Source: Burkholderiales bacterium (GTDB taxonomy: Bacteria > Pseudomonadota > Gammaproteobacteria > Burkholderiales > SG8-41). Taken from it: 64,000 nucleotides of DNA. The stretch lies in NCBI GenBank assembly GCA_019634975.1, contig JAHCAI010000008.1:110656-174655 (forward strand), given 5' to 3'. The notes beneath the pieces were generated by a model. That model did no database searches. It was not told the origin of the DNA and was given only the letters and a program-made list of their open reading frames with translations. Of the stretch, positions 46,600-59,200 are shown one piece after another (within the stretch, counting starts at the first letter, position 1; the number at the start of each line of letters is the position of its first letter). Position numbers and translations under genes: made by a program.

Positions 46600-48108
46600 A
46601 TGCGAACCATCCGCCACATCGTTGACACCCGCGCCGCGCAGCAACCCGGCGCCACCTGGCTGATTGCGCCGGAAACCGGCGCCAGCATGACCTATGCGCA
46701 GTTGCAGCGCGACTCGAGAGACCTGACCCGCTTCCTGCTCGGCAAGGGTCTGCGCAAGGGTGACAAGGTCGCACTGATGCTGCACAACGGCTACCAGACC
46801 GCGCGCCTGCTGATCGGCGTGATGTACGGCGGCTTCATGGTCGCTCCGCTGAACCTGCTGGCCCAGCCCTCGCAGCTTGCCTATGTACTGGAGCACTCCG
46901 ACACCCGGCTCGTGTTCACCAGCGGGGAGTTCGCGGAACGCCTGAAAACAGCGCTCTCCGGCATCCCGCGCGACATCACCGTCATCGCCATCGATCCCGA
47001 CGCGACGGAAATCCTCGACCGCGCCGCGCTGCCCGACGCCGCGCTGCCCGAAGTCACGGAGGCCGACGACGCGCTGCTGATGTACACCTCCGGCACCACC
47101 GGCAAGCCGAAAGGCTGCGTACTGTCCAACCGCAGCGTCTGCGCCGGCGGCGAATACACCAGCGCCGCGCATGAACTCACCGCGCAGGACCGTGTGCTCT
47201 GTGCGATGCCGCTCTACCACATCAACGGCCAGATCGTGACCACCGTCGCGCCGCTGGTCCACGGCGGCAGCGTGGTGATGCCCCACCGCTTCAGCGTCAG
47301 CAATTACTGGGACCTTGTCGCCCGCCACCAGTGCACCTGGATCAACGTTGTGCCGACCATCATCGCCTACCTGATGAACTCGCCGACACCGCGGGAGAAA
47401 GGCCTCGACGTATCGAAAGTGAAATTCTGCCGCTCGGCCTCTGCGCCGCTGCCGCCGGAGCTGCACCGCGCTTTCGAGGACAAATTCGGCATCGGCATCA
47501 TCGAAACCTTCGGCATGACCGAAACCAACGCCCCCTGCTTCACCAACCCCTACGACCCGAGAAAACGCAAGATCGGCAGCCCCGGCACCGCTTACGGCAA
47601 CGAAGCGAAAGTCATCGATCCGGCTACCGGCAGGGAGCAGCCGCGCGGCACACCCGGCGAACTGATGGTGCGCGGCGACAACGTGATGACCGGCTACTAC
47701 AAGGACCCGGAGAACACCGCGAAGACGCTGGAGCCCGACGGCTGGATGCACACCGGCGACCTCGGCTACATGGACGAGGACGGCTTCGTCTTCGTCACCG
47801 GCCGCATCAAGGAGCTGATCATCAAGGGCGGCGAAAACATCGCGCCGCGCGAAATCGACGAGGCCCTGCTCAAGCACCCCGCCGTGCTCGAGGCCGCGGC
47901 GGTCGGCATTCCCGACCCCAACTACGGCCAGGAGATCATGGCCTGCGTGATCCTCAAGCCCGGCGCCGAGTGCACGGCCGAAACGCTGGCGGCTTTCTCG
48001 GCGCAGGAACTCGGCAAGTACAAGACGCCGAAAATCATCAAGTTCGTCGATGAACTGCCGAAGGGGCCGTCGGGCAAGGTGCAGCGGCTGAAACTGCTGG
48101 AGTCCTGA
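46600..48108 (+). CDS. AMP-forming acyl-CoA ligase (SauT-like)
   Basis: This protein of about 502 residues is an ANL-superfamily ligase: P-loop MYTSGTTGKPKG, IETFGMTETNAP, TGDLGYMDEDGFVFVTGR and the C-terminal catalytic Lys in GPSGKVQR. ATG 46600 was preferred over a TTG 7 codons upstream; neither has a good ribosome site, because the upstream sequence is the CACAGAG element. Paired with the acylating dehydrogenase, it would activate a carboxylate to CoA before reduction, as SauT does for sulfoacetate. Other short carboxylates remain possible. Confidence 0.88.
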   Translation: MRTIRHIVDTRAAQQPGATWLIAPETGASMTYAQLQRDSRDLTRFLLGKGLRKGDKVALMLHNGYQTARLLIGVMYGGFMVAPLNLLAQPSQLAYVLEHSDTRLVFTSGEFAERLKTALSGIPRDITVIAIDPDATEILDRAALPDAALPEVTEADDALLMYTSGTTGKPKGCVLSNRSVCAGGEYTSAAHELTAQDRVLCAMPLYHINGQIVTTVAPLVHGGSVVMPHRFSVSNYWDLVARHQCTWINVVPTIIAYLMNSPTPREKGLDVSKVKFCRSASAPLPPELHRAFEDKFGIGIIETFGMTETNAPCFTNPYDPRKRKIGSPGTAYGNEAKVIDPATGREQPRGTPGELMVRGDNVMTGYYKDPENTAKTLEPDGWMHTGDLGYMDEDGFVFVTGRIKELIIKGGENIAPREIDEALLKHPAVLEAAAVGIPDPNYGQEIMACVILKPGAECTAETLAAFSAQELGKYKTPKIIKFVDELPKGPSGKVQRLKLLES

Positions 48109-48140
48109 GGCACGGCACTCTACCGCAGACACATAACCAC

Positions 48141-48178
48141 ATAAGTATTTGTTTTTATTGATATTTTTTGATTTTCCG
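48141..48178 (+). repeat. AT-rich dispersed motif, copy B
   Basis: ATAAGTATTTGTTTTTATTG then ATATTTTTTGATTTTCCG. It lies in the gap between two convergent genes, where no promoter is expected. Confidence 0.75.
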
Positions 48179-48210
48179 CGGCTGACACCAATACTGAGCG
48201 GACAAGCCGA

Positions 48211-48789
48211 TCAACCGAAAGGCCCCACCCCGATCAGCCAGCGGTGCGCCCAGAACGCGAACACCGCCCACAACACAAACCCCGCAATCGCCGTCAGCGC
48301 CGACAGTGCGGCCACGCCGGACGGATAAACCGTGCCGGCCCTGCGGTCACGCCGCCGCGCGGCGATGAACCCGGCTATGGACCAGGCCAGAAACGCGCCG
48401 AACAGGATCACATCCGCCAGGCGCCCGTTCGACAGCAGGTGCGCAAAGGCCCACAGCTTGATGCCGGCATACATCGGATGCCCGACCGCGGCCTTGATGT
48501 GGTTGCCCGGCACATAAGCCGCGGCCACCAGCACAAAGGCGAGCAGCACCAGCAGCGCGGCGAGATGCCGGGTGAACAGCGGCGGATCGTAGAGGATCAC
48601 CGGCACCTGCCGCGCCTCGCCGTACCCCCAGACCAGCAGCACAAAACCCGCCAGCGACAGCACAGTGTAAATCCCCTTCCAGGGATATAGGCCGGTGCGT
48701 TCAATCATGCGCGTGCGCCAGCTGTCGGCGACGATACGTACGGAATGAACACCGAGAAAGAGGAGAAGACCCAGCACCAGATAAAGCAT
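48211..48789 (-). CDS. NnrU family membrane protein
   Basis: This 192-residue protein has five or six hydrophobic segments and the NnrU/isoprenylcysteine-methyltransferase-like core GNHIKAAVGHPMYAGIKLWAFAH, spread over residues about 95-117. ATG 48789 begins the first helix (LYLVLGLLLFLGVHSVRI). NnrU was named from denitrifiers, but its function is unclear. It follows the hlyD-like gene by about 70 bp on the same strand. Confidence 0.85.
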   Translation of the reverse strand: MLYLVLGLLLFLGVHSVRIVADSWRTRMIERTGLYPWKGIYTVLSLAGFVLLVWGYGEARQVPVILYDPPLFTRHLAALLVLLAFVLVAAAYVPGNHIKAAVGHPMYAGIKLWAFAHLLSNGRLADVILFGAFLAWSIAGFIAARRRDRRAGTVYPSGVAALSALTAIAGFVLWAVFAFWAHRWLIGVGPFG

Positions 48790-48860
48790 GGCAAACCTCA
48801 GATGGGGAATACGATCAAATCTCAGATCACCTTGTTCGGCGATCAAGAGTGCCGCAATGC

Positions 48861-50222
48861 TCAACGCTCCCGCCCAGCCTCATGGAAGGCCTTGCTCACC
48901 GGGGAAAACAGGTACTCCAGCACGGTACGTGTACCCAGATGGATCTCGGCAGCCACCTGCATGCCGGGCACCAATGCATACGCCATCTTTCCGTTCACCA
49001 GTTCCTGGGAGCCCATCTCCACAATGGCCTTGTAAGCCAGCGACATGGCCGACCTGTTCCTGCCAATCTCCGCGCCAGGCGCAGCGCTGCCTTGGTTCTC
49101 GCTGGCGTCGGCACTGACCTGCCTGACATTGCCTTCCAGCATGCCATATTTCTGGAACTGGAACGTTGCCAGCTTGAGCTTGACGGGCTGCCCTTGCCGC
49201 ACAAAACCGACATCGTCGTTGTTGATCCACACCTCCGCCACCAGCGGCTCGCCGGCCGGCACCAGCGTCATCAGTATGGCACCCGGGGCCGCAACCGTAC
49301 CCACGGTGTGGGTGGCCAGATCCTTCACGATCCCGGCACCCGGCGCGCGCAACTCCATCAAACCCTTGCGATGCTGATGTTTCCCTATTTCCTCCTCCAG
49401 GCGACGCACCACCGCCGCAAGCTCAACGCGCTCACCCTGAAGTTGCTGCCGGTGGTTTGACTGGATCTGCGACAGACGCTTTTCTGCCTGTCCGATAGTC
49501 GCCTGCAGGCTGGCCACGTTCTCGCTTTGCGCCTTGAGATCCTGCGCGCTTTCAATGTACTGGCGCATGCGCTCCTGCGCCATCAGTTTTCCTGCAAAGC
49601 CCTGCCTTGCCAGATCGGCCCAGCCATCTGCCGTTTCCTTGTACATGGGCACGGTCTGTTTCAACTTGGACTCGACTTCACGCGCAGCCTTCAGGTCGCG
49701 CTGCGCCTTGAGCAACGCCGCCCGCTCCAGATCAACTGCATCCTGATGTGCCTGACGCCGGGCGCGGTATTGTGCTCCCACTTGGGCCAACAGGCTGGCA
49801 TCATCCCCGGCGGCGGCGATCAGCGGGGCGCCCGAGATTTCCGCGTCGATACGCCGTATCTGCAGACGTTTCAGCGCAAGCTCGCCCTCCAGTACCCGCC
49901 AATCAGCCTCCAGCATCCGCGGATCCATGCGCATGAGGATCTGCCCCTCTTCGACGCGTTCCCCTTCTCGCACGAGAATCTCCCGCACGACCCCGTGTTC
50001 CGCCGGTTGCAGGATGCGCAAATAGGACTGCGGCACCAGTTTTCCTGTCGCGACAGCAACAATATCCAGCCGGCCAAACGCAGCCCATACCAGCAGACAG
50101 CCAAAAAAGAGCAGTAGTGTCCTGAGCAGCCAGCCCGCAACCGGCGATGGCGGCCCTTCCTGGATACGCAGCAGCGGCGGAGAGAAATCCCTTGGAGAAA
50201 CACCTGCCCTGTTGGACGCCAT
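48861..50222 (-). CDS. hlyD: Type I secretion membrane-fusion protein (HlyD family)
   Basis: This 453-residue protein has a short cytoplasmic N-terminus, one membrane helix (about residues 31-48, LLRTLLLFFGCLLVWAAF), a lipoyl-type half (QPAEHGVVREILVREGERV), long coiled-coil helices, and a C-terminal barrel with RAPGAGIVKDLATHTVGTV-type sequence. HlyD adaptors link an ABC exporter to TolC. The gene starts 7 bp after the giant RTX gene, so it probably serves that protein. No ABC exporter or TolC gene is in the window, so these must be supplied from elsewhere. Confidence 0.93.
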   Translation of the reverse strand: MASNRAGVSPRDFSPPLLRIQEGPPSPVAGWLLRTLLLFFGCLLVWAAFGRLDIVAVATGKLVPQSYLRILQPAEHGVVREILVREGERVEEGQILMRMDPRMLEADWRVLEGELALKRLQIRRIDAEISGAPLIAAAGDDASLLAQVGAQYRARRQAHQDAVDLERAALLKAQRDLKAAREVESKLKQTVPMYKETADGWADLARQGFAGKLMAQERMRQYIESAQDLKAQSENVASLQATIGQAEKRLSQIQSNHRQQLQGERVELAAVVRRLEEEIGKHQHRKGLMELRAPGAGIVKDLATHTVGTVAAPGAILMTLVPAGEPLVAEVWINNDDVGFVRQGQPVKLKLATFQFQKYGMLEGNVRQVSADASENQGSAAPGAEIGRNRSAMSLAYKAIVEMGSQELVNGKMAYALVPGMQVAAEIHLGTRTVLEYLFSPVSKAFHEAGRER

Positions 50223-50229
50223 GAATGTC

Positions 50230-53200
50230 TCAGCCCAGATGAACCAGCCCTTCCTGCAGCCCCGTAAATGGCCGCAGCGATTGCGCCTCGGCACCGAAGC
50301 CTGCGGCGCCGATCACGCCCTGCGCCGCAGCGAGACTGATGCCGGCCAGGCTGTTATTGCGCGCATACCAGTAGGCAAGATCGCCGCCGATGGCCGCATC
50401 CCCGGATCCGGACAGATGGAATTGGGTCAGCGCATCACCGAGCGCCCAGCTGGACAACCCTGGATTGGCGTAATGCGCGGCATCAAAAGCGCCGACCAGA
50501 CCGATGAAATCGAAATTCTGGACACGCTTGTTGCGAAGCGGATCGGACGAATTCTCGTTAAATGCTTCCGTGGCATCGAGAATGACCTGCAGGTTGAGCA
50601 CATTGCTCCGGCCCGCGTACCAGTCCTTGAAGATGACCTTGTCGTCGCCTCCCGTGCCCAGAATCAGGTCATTGTCATTCCGGGACAAGGAAAGGTCCGA
50701 ATAGGAAAGCCCGCCACCCAGGGAAAGCGTATTGCCGGATCCCGTCTCTGAGTAAACCGTATCGACTCCATCACCGGCGTTGTAGGCGATCAGATTGCTG
50801 CCTGCACCCGTGACCAGGGTATCGTTACCCGTGCCGCCGATGAACAGATCGTTGCCCGCGCCGCCTGTCGCCGCATCGTGGCCCGCCCCCGCGGAAAAGA
50901 GATTGTTGCCGTCACCATCAACAAGCACGTCATCGCCATCGGCGCTCTCCAGAACCGTATTGCCGACTTGCCCAAGCAGCGTCGACACATCGCCACTGCT
51001 CCGCAAAAACCCGGGCATATCGAAGTTCCGCATGGCCAAAAATCCGATCGCAGCCGCATCCCATGACGTGCCGTCGGCGAATTCGATGCGCTCAACCTTG
51101 TTCGCGTCGGAGGCAAACCAGTCCAGCACCTGGATGCTGTGTTGCCGATCTCCGGCATGAATGAACAGGTCGTCGTCAAAACGGCCGAGATCGACATCGG
51201 CAACGGATACGCCGGCTCCAAACAGAATGCGGTCCGTGCTTCCGGCGGTGGCATCATCCTCCAGGATGACGTCGCGCCCGAACCCCGCATCAAAGCGGTA
51301 GGTATCGTTGCCGCGTCCGCCGGCCAGAATGTCATTACCCTCCAGGCCGGCAAGAACGTTGGCGCCGTTATTGCCCGAAATCACATTGTCGAGCGCGTTC
51401 CCGGTGGCGCTGCGATTCGCCGAACCGGTCAGCACAAGGTTCTCCAGATGGGCACCGAGAACCTGGCTCAGGGATGACCGGACGGTATCCATGCCTTCCC
51501 CGACCAGTTCGATGATGAAATCGCCGGCATTGTCGACCACATAAACGTCGTCGCCCTGCCCGCCATACATCACATCGGCGCCGGCCTTGCCGTCCAGCGT
51601 GTCATTGCCCTGCAGGCCGGTCAGCAGGTTTGCCGCACTGTTGCCGGTCAGCAAGTTGTCGAGCGCGTTGCCCGTCGCATCGACGGCTGCCGTGCCGGTC
51701 AGGATCAGGTTTTCCACATGTGCCGCCAGCACGTGGGTGATCGCGCTTTTGACAGTATCGGCGCCCCCTCCTTCCGATTCGTACACGGCGTCGCCGGCGT
51801 CATCGACCACATAAATGTCGTTGCCCAGCCCGCCGGCCATGAAGTCGGCACCCGCACCGCCGTCCAGGGTGTTGTTGCCGGCATTGCCGGCAATGCTGTT
51901 GTCGAGCGCGTTGCCCTTGCCGGTGATGTTGGCCGTGCCGGTCAGCACCAGATGTTCGAGATGATCACCCAGGGTCCAACTCACGCGGCTGTAGACCGTA
52001 TCGACTCCCTCAGCCGTGTCCTCGACCACCACATCCGTGCTCCGGTCGACAACATAACGGTCATCACCAGCACCGCCGACCAGAATATCCGCACCCGCGC
52101 CGCCATCCAGCAGATCGTCGCCCTCAAGTCCCCTCAGAACATTGGCCCCGGCATTGCCTACAAGCGTGTTGTCGGAGGAGTTTCCAGTACCGTCGACCGC
52201 CGCCGATCCCGTGAGTGTCAGGTTTTCGAGGTGTTCGGCGAGCGTCCAGGCCAGTGCAGTCTGGACAGTGTCGCTGCCCTCCCCCGCGTATTCGACAGCC
52301 ACGTCTTCAGGGCTGTCGATGACATGCAGATCGTTGCCCGCCCCGCCGATCAGGATATCCGCTCCACCCTTGCCGTCGAGAATGTCGTTGCCGTCCATGC
52401 CGTACAACACGTTGGATGCGGCATTGCCGGTGAGCCGGTTGTCGAGCACGTTGCCGGCTCCGTCGACCGCCCCGCTTCCGGACAAGGTCAGGTTCTCCAC
52501 ATGCTCGGACAAGGCATAGCTGATGCCGGAAGTCACCGTATCGATGCCCTCATCAGAGATCTCGACGATGACATCATCCGCCTGGTCAACGATATAACTG
52601 TCATTACCGGGCCCGCCGATCAGAATGTCGGCGCCCGCCTTGCCGTCGAGGATATCGTTGCCGCCAAGGCCGTACAGCGTATTCGCCGCGGCATTACCGG
52701 TGAGCCGGTTATCCAGCGCATTGCCGCCGCCATCGATCGCTGCATTGCCGGTTAGAACCAGCCGCTCGATATGTCCGCCGATCGAATAGGTCACGCCGGC
52801 CTGCACGGTATCCGTGCCTTCGCCGGCCAACTCCACGGTGACATCGGCCGCATCGTCGACGATATAGGTATCGTTGCCCGTGCCACCGATCATGATGTCC
52901 GCGCCACCGCCACCGTTCAGCACATCGTTGCCGTCCAGCCCTGACAGCACATTGTCCAGCGCACTGCCGGTGATCCGGTTCGCCGCGGCGTTGCCCGTGC
53001 CCACCAGCGCATCCCCGGTCAGCACCAGATTCTCGAGATGTTCAGGCAGCCTGTAATCAAACGACGCCTGCACGGTATCCGCGCCTTCACCTGCGAATTC
53101 AATCACAAATTCTTCAATTAAATCAATTATATAAGTATCATTTCCCAGACCGCCGATCAGCGTGTCGATACCGCCGGCACCGATGAGCCGGTCGTTGCCC

Positions 53201-56200
53201 ATGCCGCCCAGCAAGGTATTGTCAGCTACGTTGCCGGTAATCGTGTTCGACAGTTCGTTGCCCGTGCCGTCGATTGCGGCCTCGCCCGTCAGGGTCAGGT
53301 GTTCGACATGGGCCGGCAGCACGTGACTGACCGAGGACAGCACGGCATCGGTTCCGGCTGAAGCAGCCTCGAACACCACATCCTGTGCGTCATCGACAAC
53401 GTAGGTATCGTTGCCGAGCCCGCCGATCAGCACATCCGCACCCGCTCCGCCATCCAGCCGGTTGGCCCCCGCATTGCCGGTGATGACGTTCGAGAGCGCA
53501 TTACCCGTGGCATTTCGATTGGCGGTGCCTGTAAGCGTCAGGTCTTCGACCTCATCAGGCAAGGCATAGCTTACGCTGCTCAGCACCGAGTCTCGACCTT
53601 CGCCCGGAAGTTCGATGATCGTGTCAGCCGCGTGATCGACCACGTAGACATCGTCGCCGTCGCCTCCCGCCATCTGATCTGCGCCGGCAAGACCGTCGAT
53701 CAGGTCGTTGCCGAAACCACCCCCGAGCACATCGGCACCCGGAGTGCCCGTCAGCACCAAGCCGGGCGCGGAATTCACCGTCAGCGTGAACGCATCGCTT
53801 TCCGTTGCACCTGCAGAGTCGGTCGCGATCACCTCGACATCCAGCACGCCCACATTGGATGCGGACGGCGTGCCGCTGAATGTCCCGCTGAAGGTGCCGG
53901 TCTTCGCATCAAAACTGAGCCATCCGGGCAGTGCGCCGCCATCGGCTAGCTGCGCAGACAGGCTCAAGCTGTCACCCGCATCCGCATCGGCAAAGGTCCC
54001 GACCGGCACCACATAGCTGAACAGGGTGCCTGCGGTCACTGCCTGATCCGTCAATGGGTTGACCAGTCGCGGCGCATCGTTGACATTGGTGACAGTCAGC
54101 ACAAAAGTGTCGGACACTGCAGCGCCCTCATCATCGGTCGCTGTCACCCTGATATTCAGCATGCCCACGTCAGCATTGCCGGGAACACCGCTGAAGGTAT
54201 GGGTGGCATCGTCGAATGTCAGCCAATCCGGCAGCGGTGCACCATTCGCCAGCGTTGCGGTATAAGCCAGCAAATCGCCGGCATCCTCGTCGGCAAAAGT
54301 TGCCTCGGGCAGTGAGAAACTGAAGGGCTGTCCCTGCGCTGCGCTCTGGTCGGCCAGTGCCGCTACAAGCTCCGGCGCATCGTTGGTGTTCAGCACAGAC
54401 AGGCTGAAGGTGTCGGATACCGATGCCCCGTCTGTATCGGTCGCCGTAACCCGGATCTGGAATGAGCCCACGTCGCCGTTCTCGGGCGTTCCGGAAAACG
54501 TCCTCGTTGCCGGATCGAACGACAGCCAGGGCGGCAACGTTCCGCCGTCGGCCAGAGCGGCTGAATAAACGAGCAGGTCGCCAGCATCAGGGTCCTGAAA
54601 TGTATGGGCAGGAACCACAAAATCCGAGGCTGCATCTTCGTCAAAAGCGATTGGTCCGATCGGCACAGCGACTGCCGGCGGCAGATTGCCCGACGCCTCC
54701 AGGCTGCCCAGATAGGCCCTGTGCCAGACCACGCCATCAGCAAACTCGACCTCATCGACCCCGAGACCCGCCTCGTCGTCCCAGTGGATTCGCAATTCAT
54801 CAGCGGCCCCATCGGCACGCAGGACCACGTAATCGCCTTCCCTGCTGCCGACAACGTCGACCTCCAGGTGATCCCTCAGCACAATCCGGTTGATTTTTCC
54901 GGATTCCGCGAAGTCGTTGATCGTGTCGATGCCGTCGCCGGCGCTGAAAAAGTAGGTATCGCTGCCGGCTCCGCCGGTCATGACGTCATTGCCGGCACCT
55001 CCCTCGAAGCGATCATGAATATTGGTGCCACGCAGAACGTCATCCCCGGTGGTTCCGGCATGGTCAAAACCGCGCTCCAGCACCTGTTCGTAGGTCAACT
55101 CCTCGATCAGTGCCCAGACAAAATCTGGCGAGCCGTCGGGCACCTCGACCTCCTCGACATCCCAGAACTGCAGCACCGAGAACAAGGCAGTGGCATGGAC
55201 GTCATCCGGATCAAATCCCTCGAACAGAATCTGGTCGCCCGACGCCCCGTAACCCAGGCGGAGTGAACCCAAACCCAGCCGCAACTGCGCGGAAGTGATG
55301 CCGGCATCGAATTCAATGACATCCCCGGCATCACCGTCCAGGATCGTGTCCGACCCGGCGCCCTCGAAGAAAGCAAAAGTATCGGCGCCGATACCACCCC
55401 ACAGAAAATCGTCGCCGGCGCCGCCATTGATGTAATCCCACCCGCCAAGTCCACGAATCACATCGCTGGCATCCGTACCCGGAATGTAATCCTCAAACTG
55501 TGTGCCGAGAAGCCCGGTTTCCTCCGCCCATTCGATCATTTCTCCGATGTAGAACGAAGCACCTCCGAAACTGATTGTCTCGATGCCATGTCCGATCAAA
55601 TCGCCCGCAGATGGCAGCTCAATGTCGATGACCTTGTCGTCACCCCAGACCAGGCGCAAGGCGCGTCCGTCACCCACTTCATCCGGAGGAGCGAAGCCAA
55701 CCTCCAGGGAATCAATTCCAGACCGGAAACCGGCGAGTTCGACGACGTCCTTGCCCAGAATTCCCTGATCAAAAAATGGGCGGAGTAACTGATGGTTGTC
55801 AGCGGTGTAATCCGACAGGTCCGGAACGCCGGGAATAAGCCGAATTTCCGCGGAATCAAACTGCAAGCCGAGATCCGCGAAATCCCGCATGGCATCTTCA
55901 ACGGAGTTGTAGACCCAAGAATAATATCCATCGCTATAGGCTGGCGCGGTCTCCCTTGCAAGCTGATCCGGAACACCTCTCGGAAATCCAGCATCGCCGC
56001 CGAGAACCGAGTACCGGTATATGCCTTCCTCACCCAGATCAAGCTCCTCAGTCACGATCGACGAGGCCAGATACCCCCGTGCCCCCGAAAATCCACCATG
56101 CCTGCTTTCCAGCATCTCGTACACGCGCATGCTGGCGTCAGCACCAAGGCGATACTTCCCGCCATAGACCAAGTTGGATGGAGAGTCTGACAATCCCGCC

Positions 56201-59200
56201 CGAAATGCAAATTCGTTCAGAGAGACGCCATTCCGGTCCTCAACCTGGTCCCAGCCCGCTTCATCAGACCGGAAATGGAAAGTCGTCTCACCCTCGCCAC
56301 CGATGAGCACATCGTCGCCAGCACCACCGGCCATAAAGCCGCCACCGGACAAGGTGTCGTAACCGTCACCACCATAGGCGTAAGCGCCGCCGATGATCTC
56401 GTCGCCCCCCTCGTTGCCGAATGCAAAATCGTACTGACCCGCCTCCACATAATCATCTCCGAACCCGGCATCAATCAATGCCACATGATCACCTGTACTC
56501 CCCAAGGCACCGACAATCGTATTGTTTCCGGCGCCGGCAACGATTTCCTCTATGACCGGGTTTTCGATGATCCGGTGATGACTGAAGCTGAAATTCCCCG
56601 CTCCGTCCTCACGTAAAAACAACGGAATCCAGGCCTCGTAACTGGACTCCGTCACGGTGTTGACCAAGAAACCGCTGGTATACGAATAGCTGCGCTCGTT
56701 GTCGAAAGGCTCGCTGATGCCCGCGGAATAGGAGTAGGACTTCGAGTTCATTGACCCGCCCGGGGATTGTTCAACCCCGATATGGCTGTCATCGGATTCC
56801 CGGGTGAATACGACCGGCGCCACGTGAAGCTGAAACACCGAATTCCCGCTTAAGGTCAGCGGGACAAAACGGTTGCCCTGCCTGACCCCGTAACCATCGA
56901 TTGCCGTGAAGGTCACCGGATCATTGATGATGGTCTGGGTCTGCAATACCGGCTCTGGCAAGGCAGGCACCAGCCGGGTCCATTCGGATATCGTCTGCGA
57001 CCAGGTCGACCGGACATAAACGTGGGTGGGTAACTCGAAATTCGACTGCCCCCGGGCACGCCATTCGCCCAGCAAGCGCTGCTTGTAATCAGCCATGGCA
57101 TCGACAGCATGTGCATTCGCCGATTCGCTTTGTACTGCGTAAAAATCCAGCAGCGATTGGCTGGCTCCGGATTCACCGCTGATCTGCCAAGAAGCTGCTC
57201 CGCCACTGGAGAAAAATTCCTCGATTCGCGCACCGTAGGTCGAACCGCGCATCGTCACCAGCAGATCCACGCCATCGCGCGAAGTTTTTACGCTGTCGAA
57301 ATTCGCGCCGTCCAGCAACCGCAGGGTATTGGTCTCGCCGTCGGCAATATCGATGATCTGGTCCGTCCCCATGCCCCAGTACATGGCGTAGGAATCGGCT
57401 CCGCCACCACCCTCCAGCACGTCATTGCCGGTGACTGGCGTCACACCGGACACCCTGCGCTCGGGAATCGGCCCGCCATCCAGATAATCGTCGCCCTCGC
57501 GCCCTCGCAGAACGTCATTGCCCGCAGTACCGTACAACTCATCATTGCCGTCGGTGCCATCCAGAACTCCGACCTCCCGTGCATCGAGCTCGGCTTTTTC
57601 GATGACCTGCCCGTCAGCAAACACGATGCGCTCGATATCCGCACCCGCCGTGCTGTATTGCCCCTCGACCAGGATTTCATCGCCCGCGCCATAACGCACG
57701 CTCAGGTTTCCGTCGGCCGAACGCAACAGCGACACCTGCTCCCGCAATATCCCCTCGCCAAAAACGATCCGATCCGCATGCCCCGGATCAGCCAGCCCGC
57801 GCACAAACAGGGAGCCCTCCGTCACTGTGTCCAGACCGTCGCCACTGACAAAGCGGTATTCGTCGCCGCCCATGCCTCCGGCCAGCCAGTCATTGCCGGA
57901 GCCGCCATCCAGCACATCGTTGCCGTTGCCGCCATCCAGCCGGTCCGCTCCGCCATCGCCGATCAGCACATCGTCGCCATCGCGCCCCTCCAGTTCGTCG
58001 CTGCCAGCAAAACCGCGGATGCGGTCGGTGATCGAACTGCCGATCAGTGCCGCAGGACCGACATCGTCCAATGCCGTGCCGTCAATGTCGAAACCCTGCG
58101 CCAGGATGTCGGCATAGTTCATCGAAGTCCCGTCGGCGAATCGGATTTCTCCGATGGCCGCGGTGAGCTCGGGGTATTCGTGATTGAAGTTCTCGAAGTG
58201 GATCTGGTCGTTGCCTGCGAGGGGATCGTCGGGGTCGGAGGGGCCGAGGTCGATCATCAGGCTGCCGGGACCGAATTTGACGTCGCTTTTCCTGATGCCT
58301 TCGCCGAATACGAGGACGCTGGCGTCTGGACTGCCAGCGGCCTCAGCAGTATCAAAAATGGTATCCGTTCCGTCTCCGCGATTGAAAACGTAGATATCCT
58401 TGCCGGCACCGCCTATCAGGATGTCGGCACCAGTTCCGCCAATCAGGATGTCGTCGCCGTCGCCACCACGCAGAATGTCCTGGCCCGCATCGCCGACCAG
58501 CACATCATCACCGCCCTCACCAAAGAGCGTGTCGCTCCCGGCACCGCCATCGAGATAATCGTCACCATGATTTTCAATCGGCACCTCGGCGCCATCACCG
58601 ACCAGCACATCATTGTGCAAACCACCGATCACCACATCGGAACTGGCGCCTCCGAACAACACATCATCACCACTGCCACCATCAATAAAATCATCGCCGC
58701 CACCGGCAAAAACCCAGTCATCTCCGGCGCCGCCATGGATGACATCCCGCCCCTCGACACTCCCGGAAACTTCCGCAGTACCGCCGAAAATCAATCGATA
58801 AATGTAGCCAGTAACTTCATTTCCGCTGACCTGCCGAACCATCTGCCATCCTGCGTCCTGCGCCGTACGGTTGTCATCTCCAAGCAGGTTGTCATCTCCC
58901 GCACCGCCGACAAGAATATCGTCTCCATCACCTCCGGCCAGAAGGTCGTTGCCTGCATCACCGACCACCCAGTCGTTCCCCGTCCCGCCCGACAGGAAAT
59001 CTCCGATCACATGGGATGCCGTCACCGTCTGACCCTGCTGAATAGCCAGAGACAAGGCAATTCTCGAGTCGCCGTAGATTTCATCGTTCCCGGAACCACC
59101 GGCGATCATGTCGCCGCCCGCCGTCACCGCCCCACCGAGGGTCGCTATGCCGTCCGCACCACCCTCGATGACGTCATTCCCGTCGCCGGCTATAACCACA

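Noticed and set aside
48211..50222. A type I ABC exporter (HlyB) expected beside hlyD
   Set aside because: No Walker A/ABC signature protein is encoded on either strand here; the only neighbour is the NnrU-like protein.
53095..53145. AT-rich patch in the RTX gene as a further copy of the dispersed motif
   Set aside because: It shares only ATAAGTAT with the consensus and lacks the TTGTTTTTAT core; the codons encode a normal RTX repeat.
51240..53760. CRISPR-like regular repeats
   Set aside because: The repeats are coding, about 250-270 bp long and in frame with RTX motifs, with no short conserved repeats or unique spacers.
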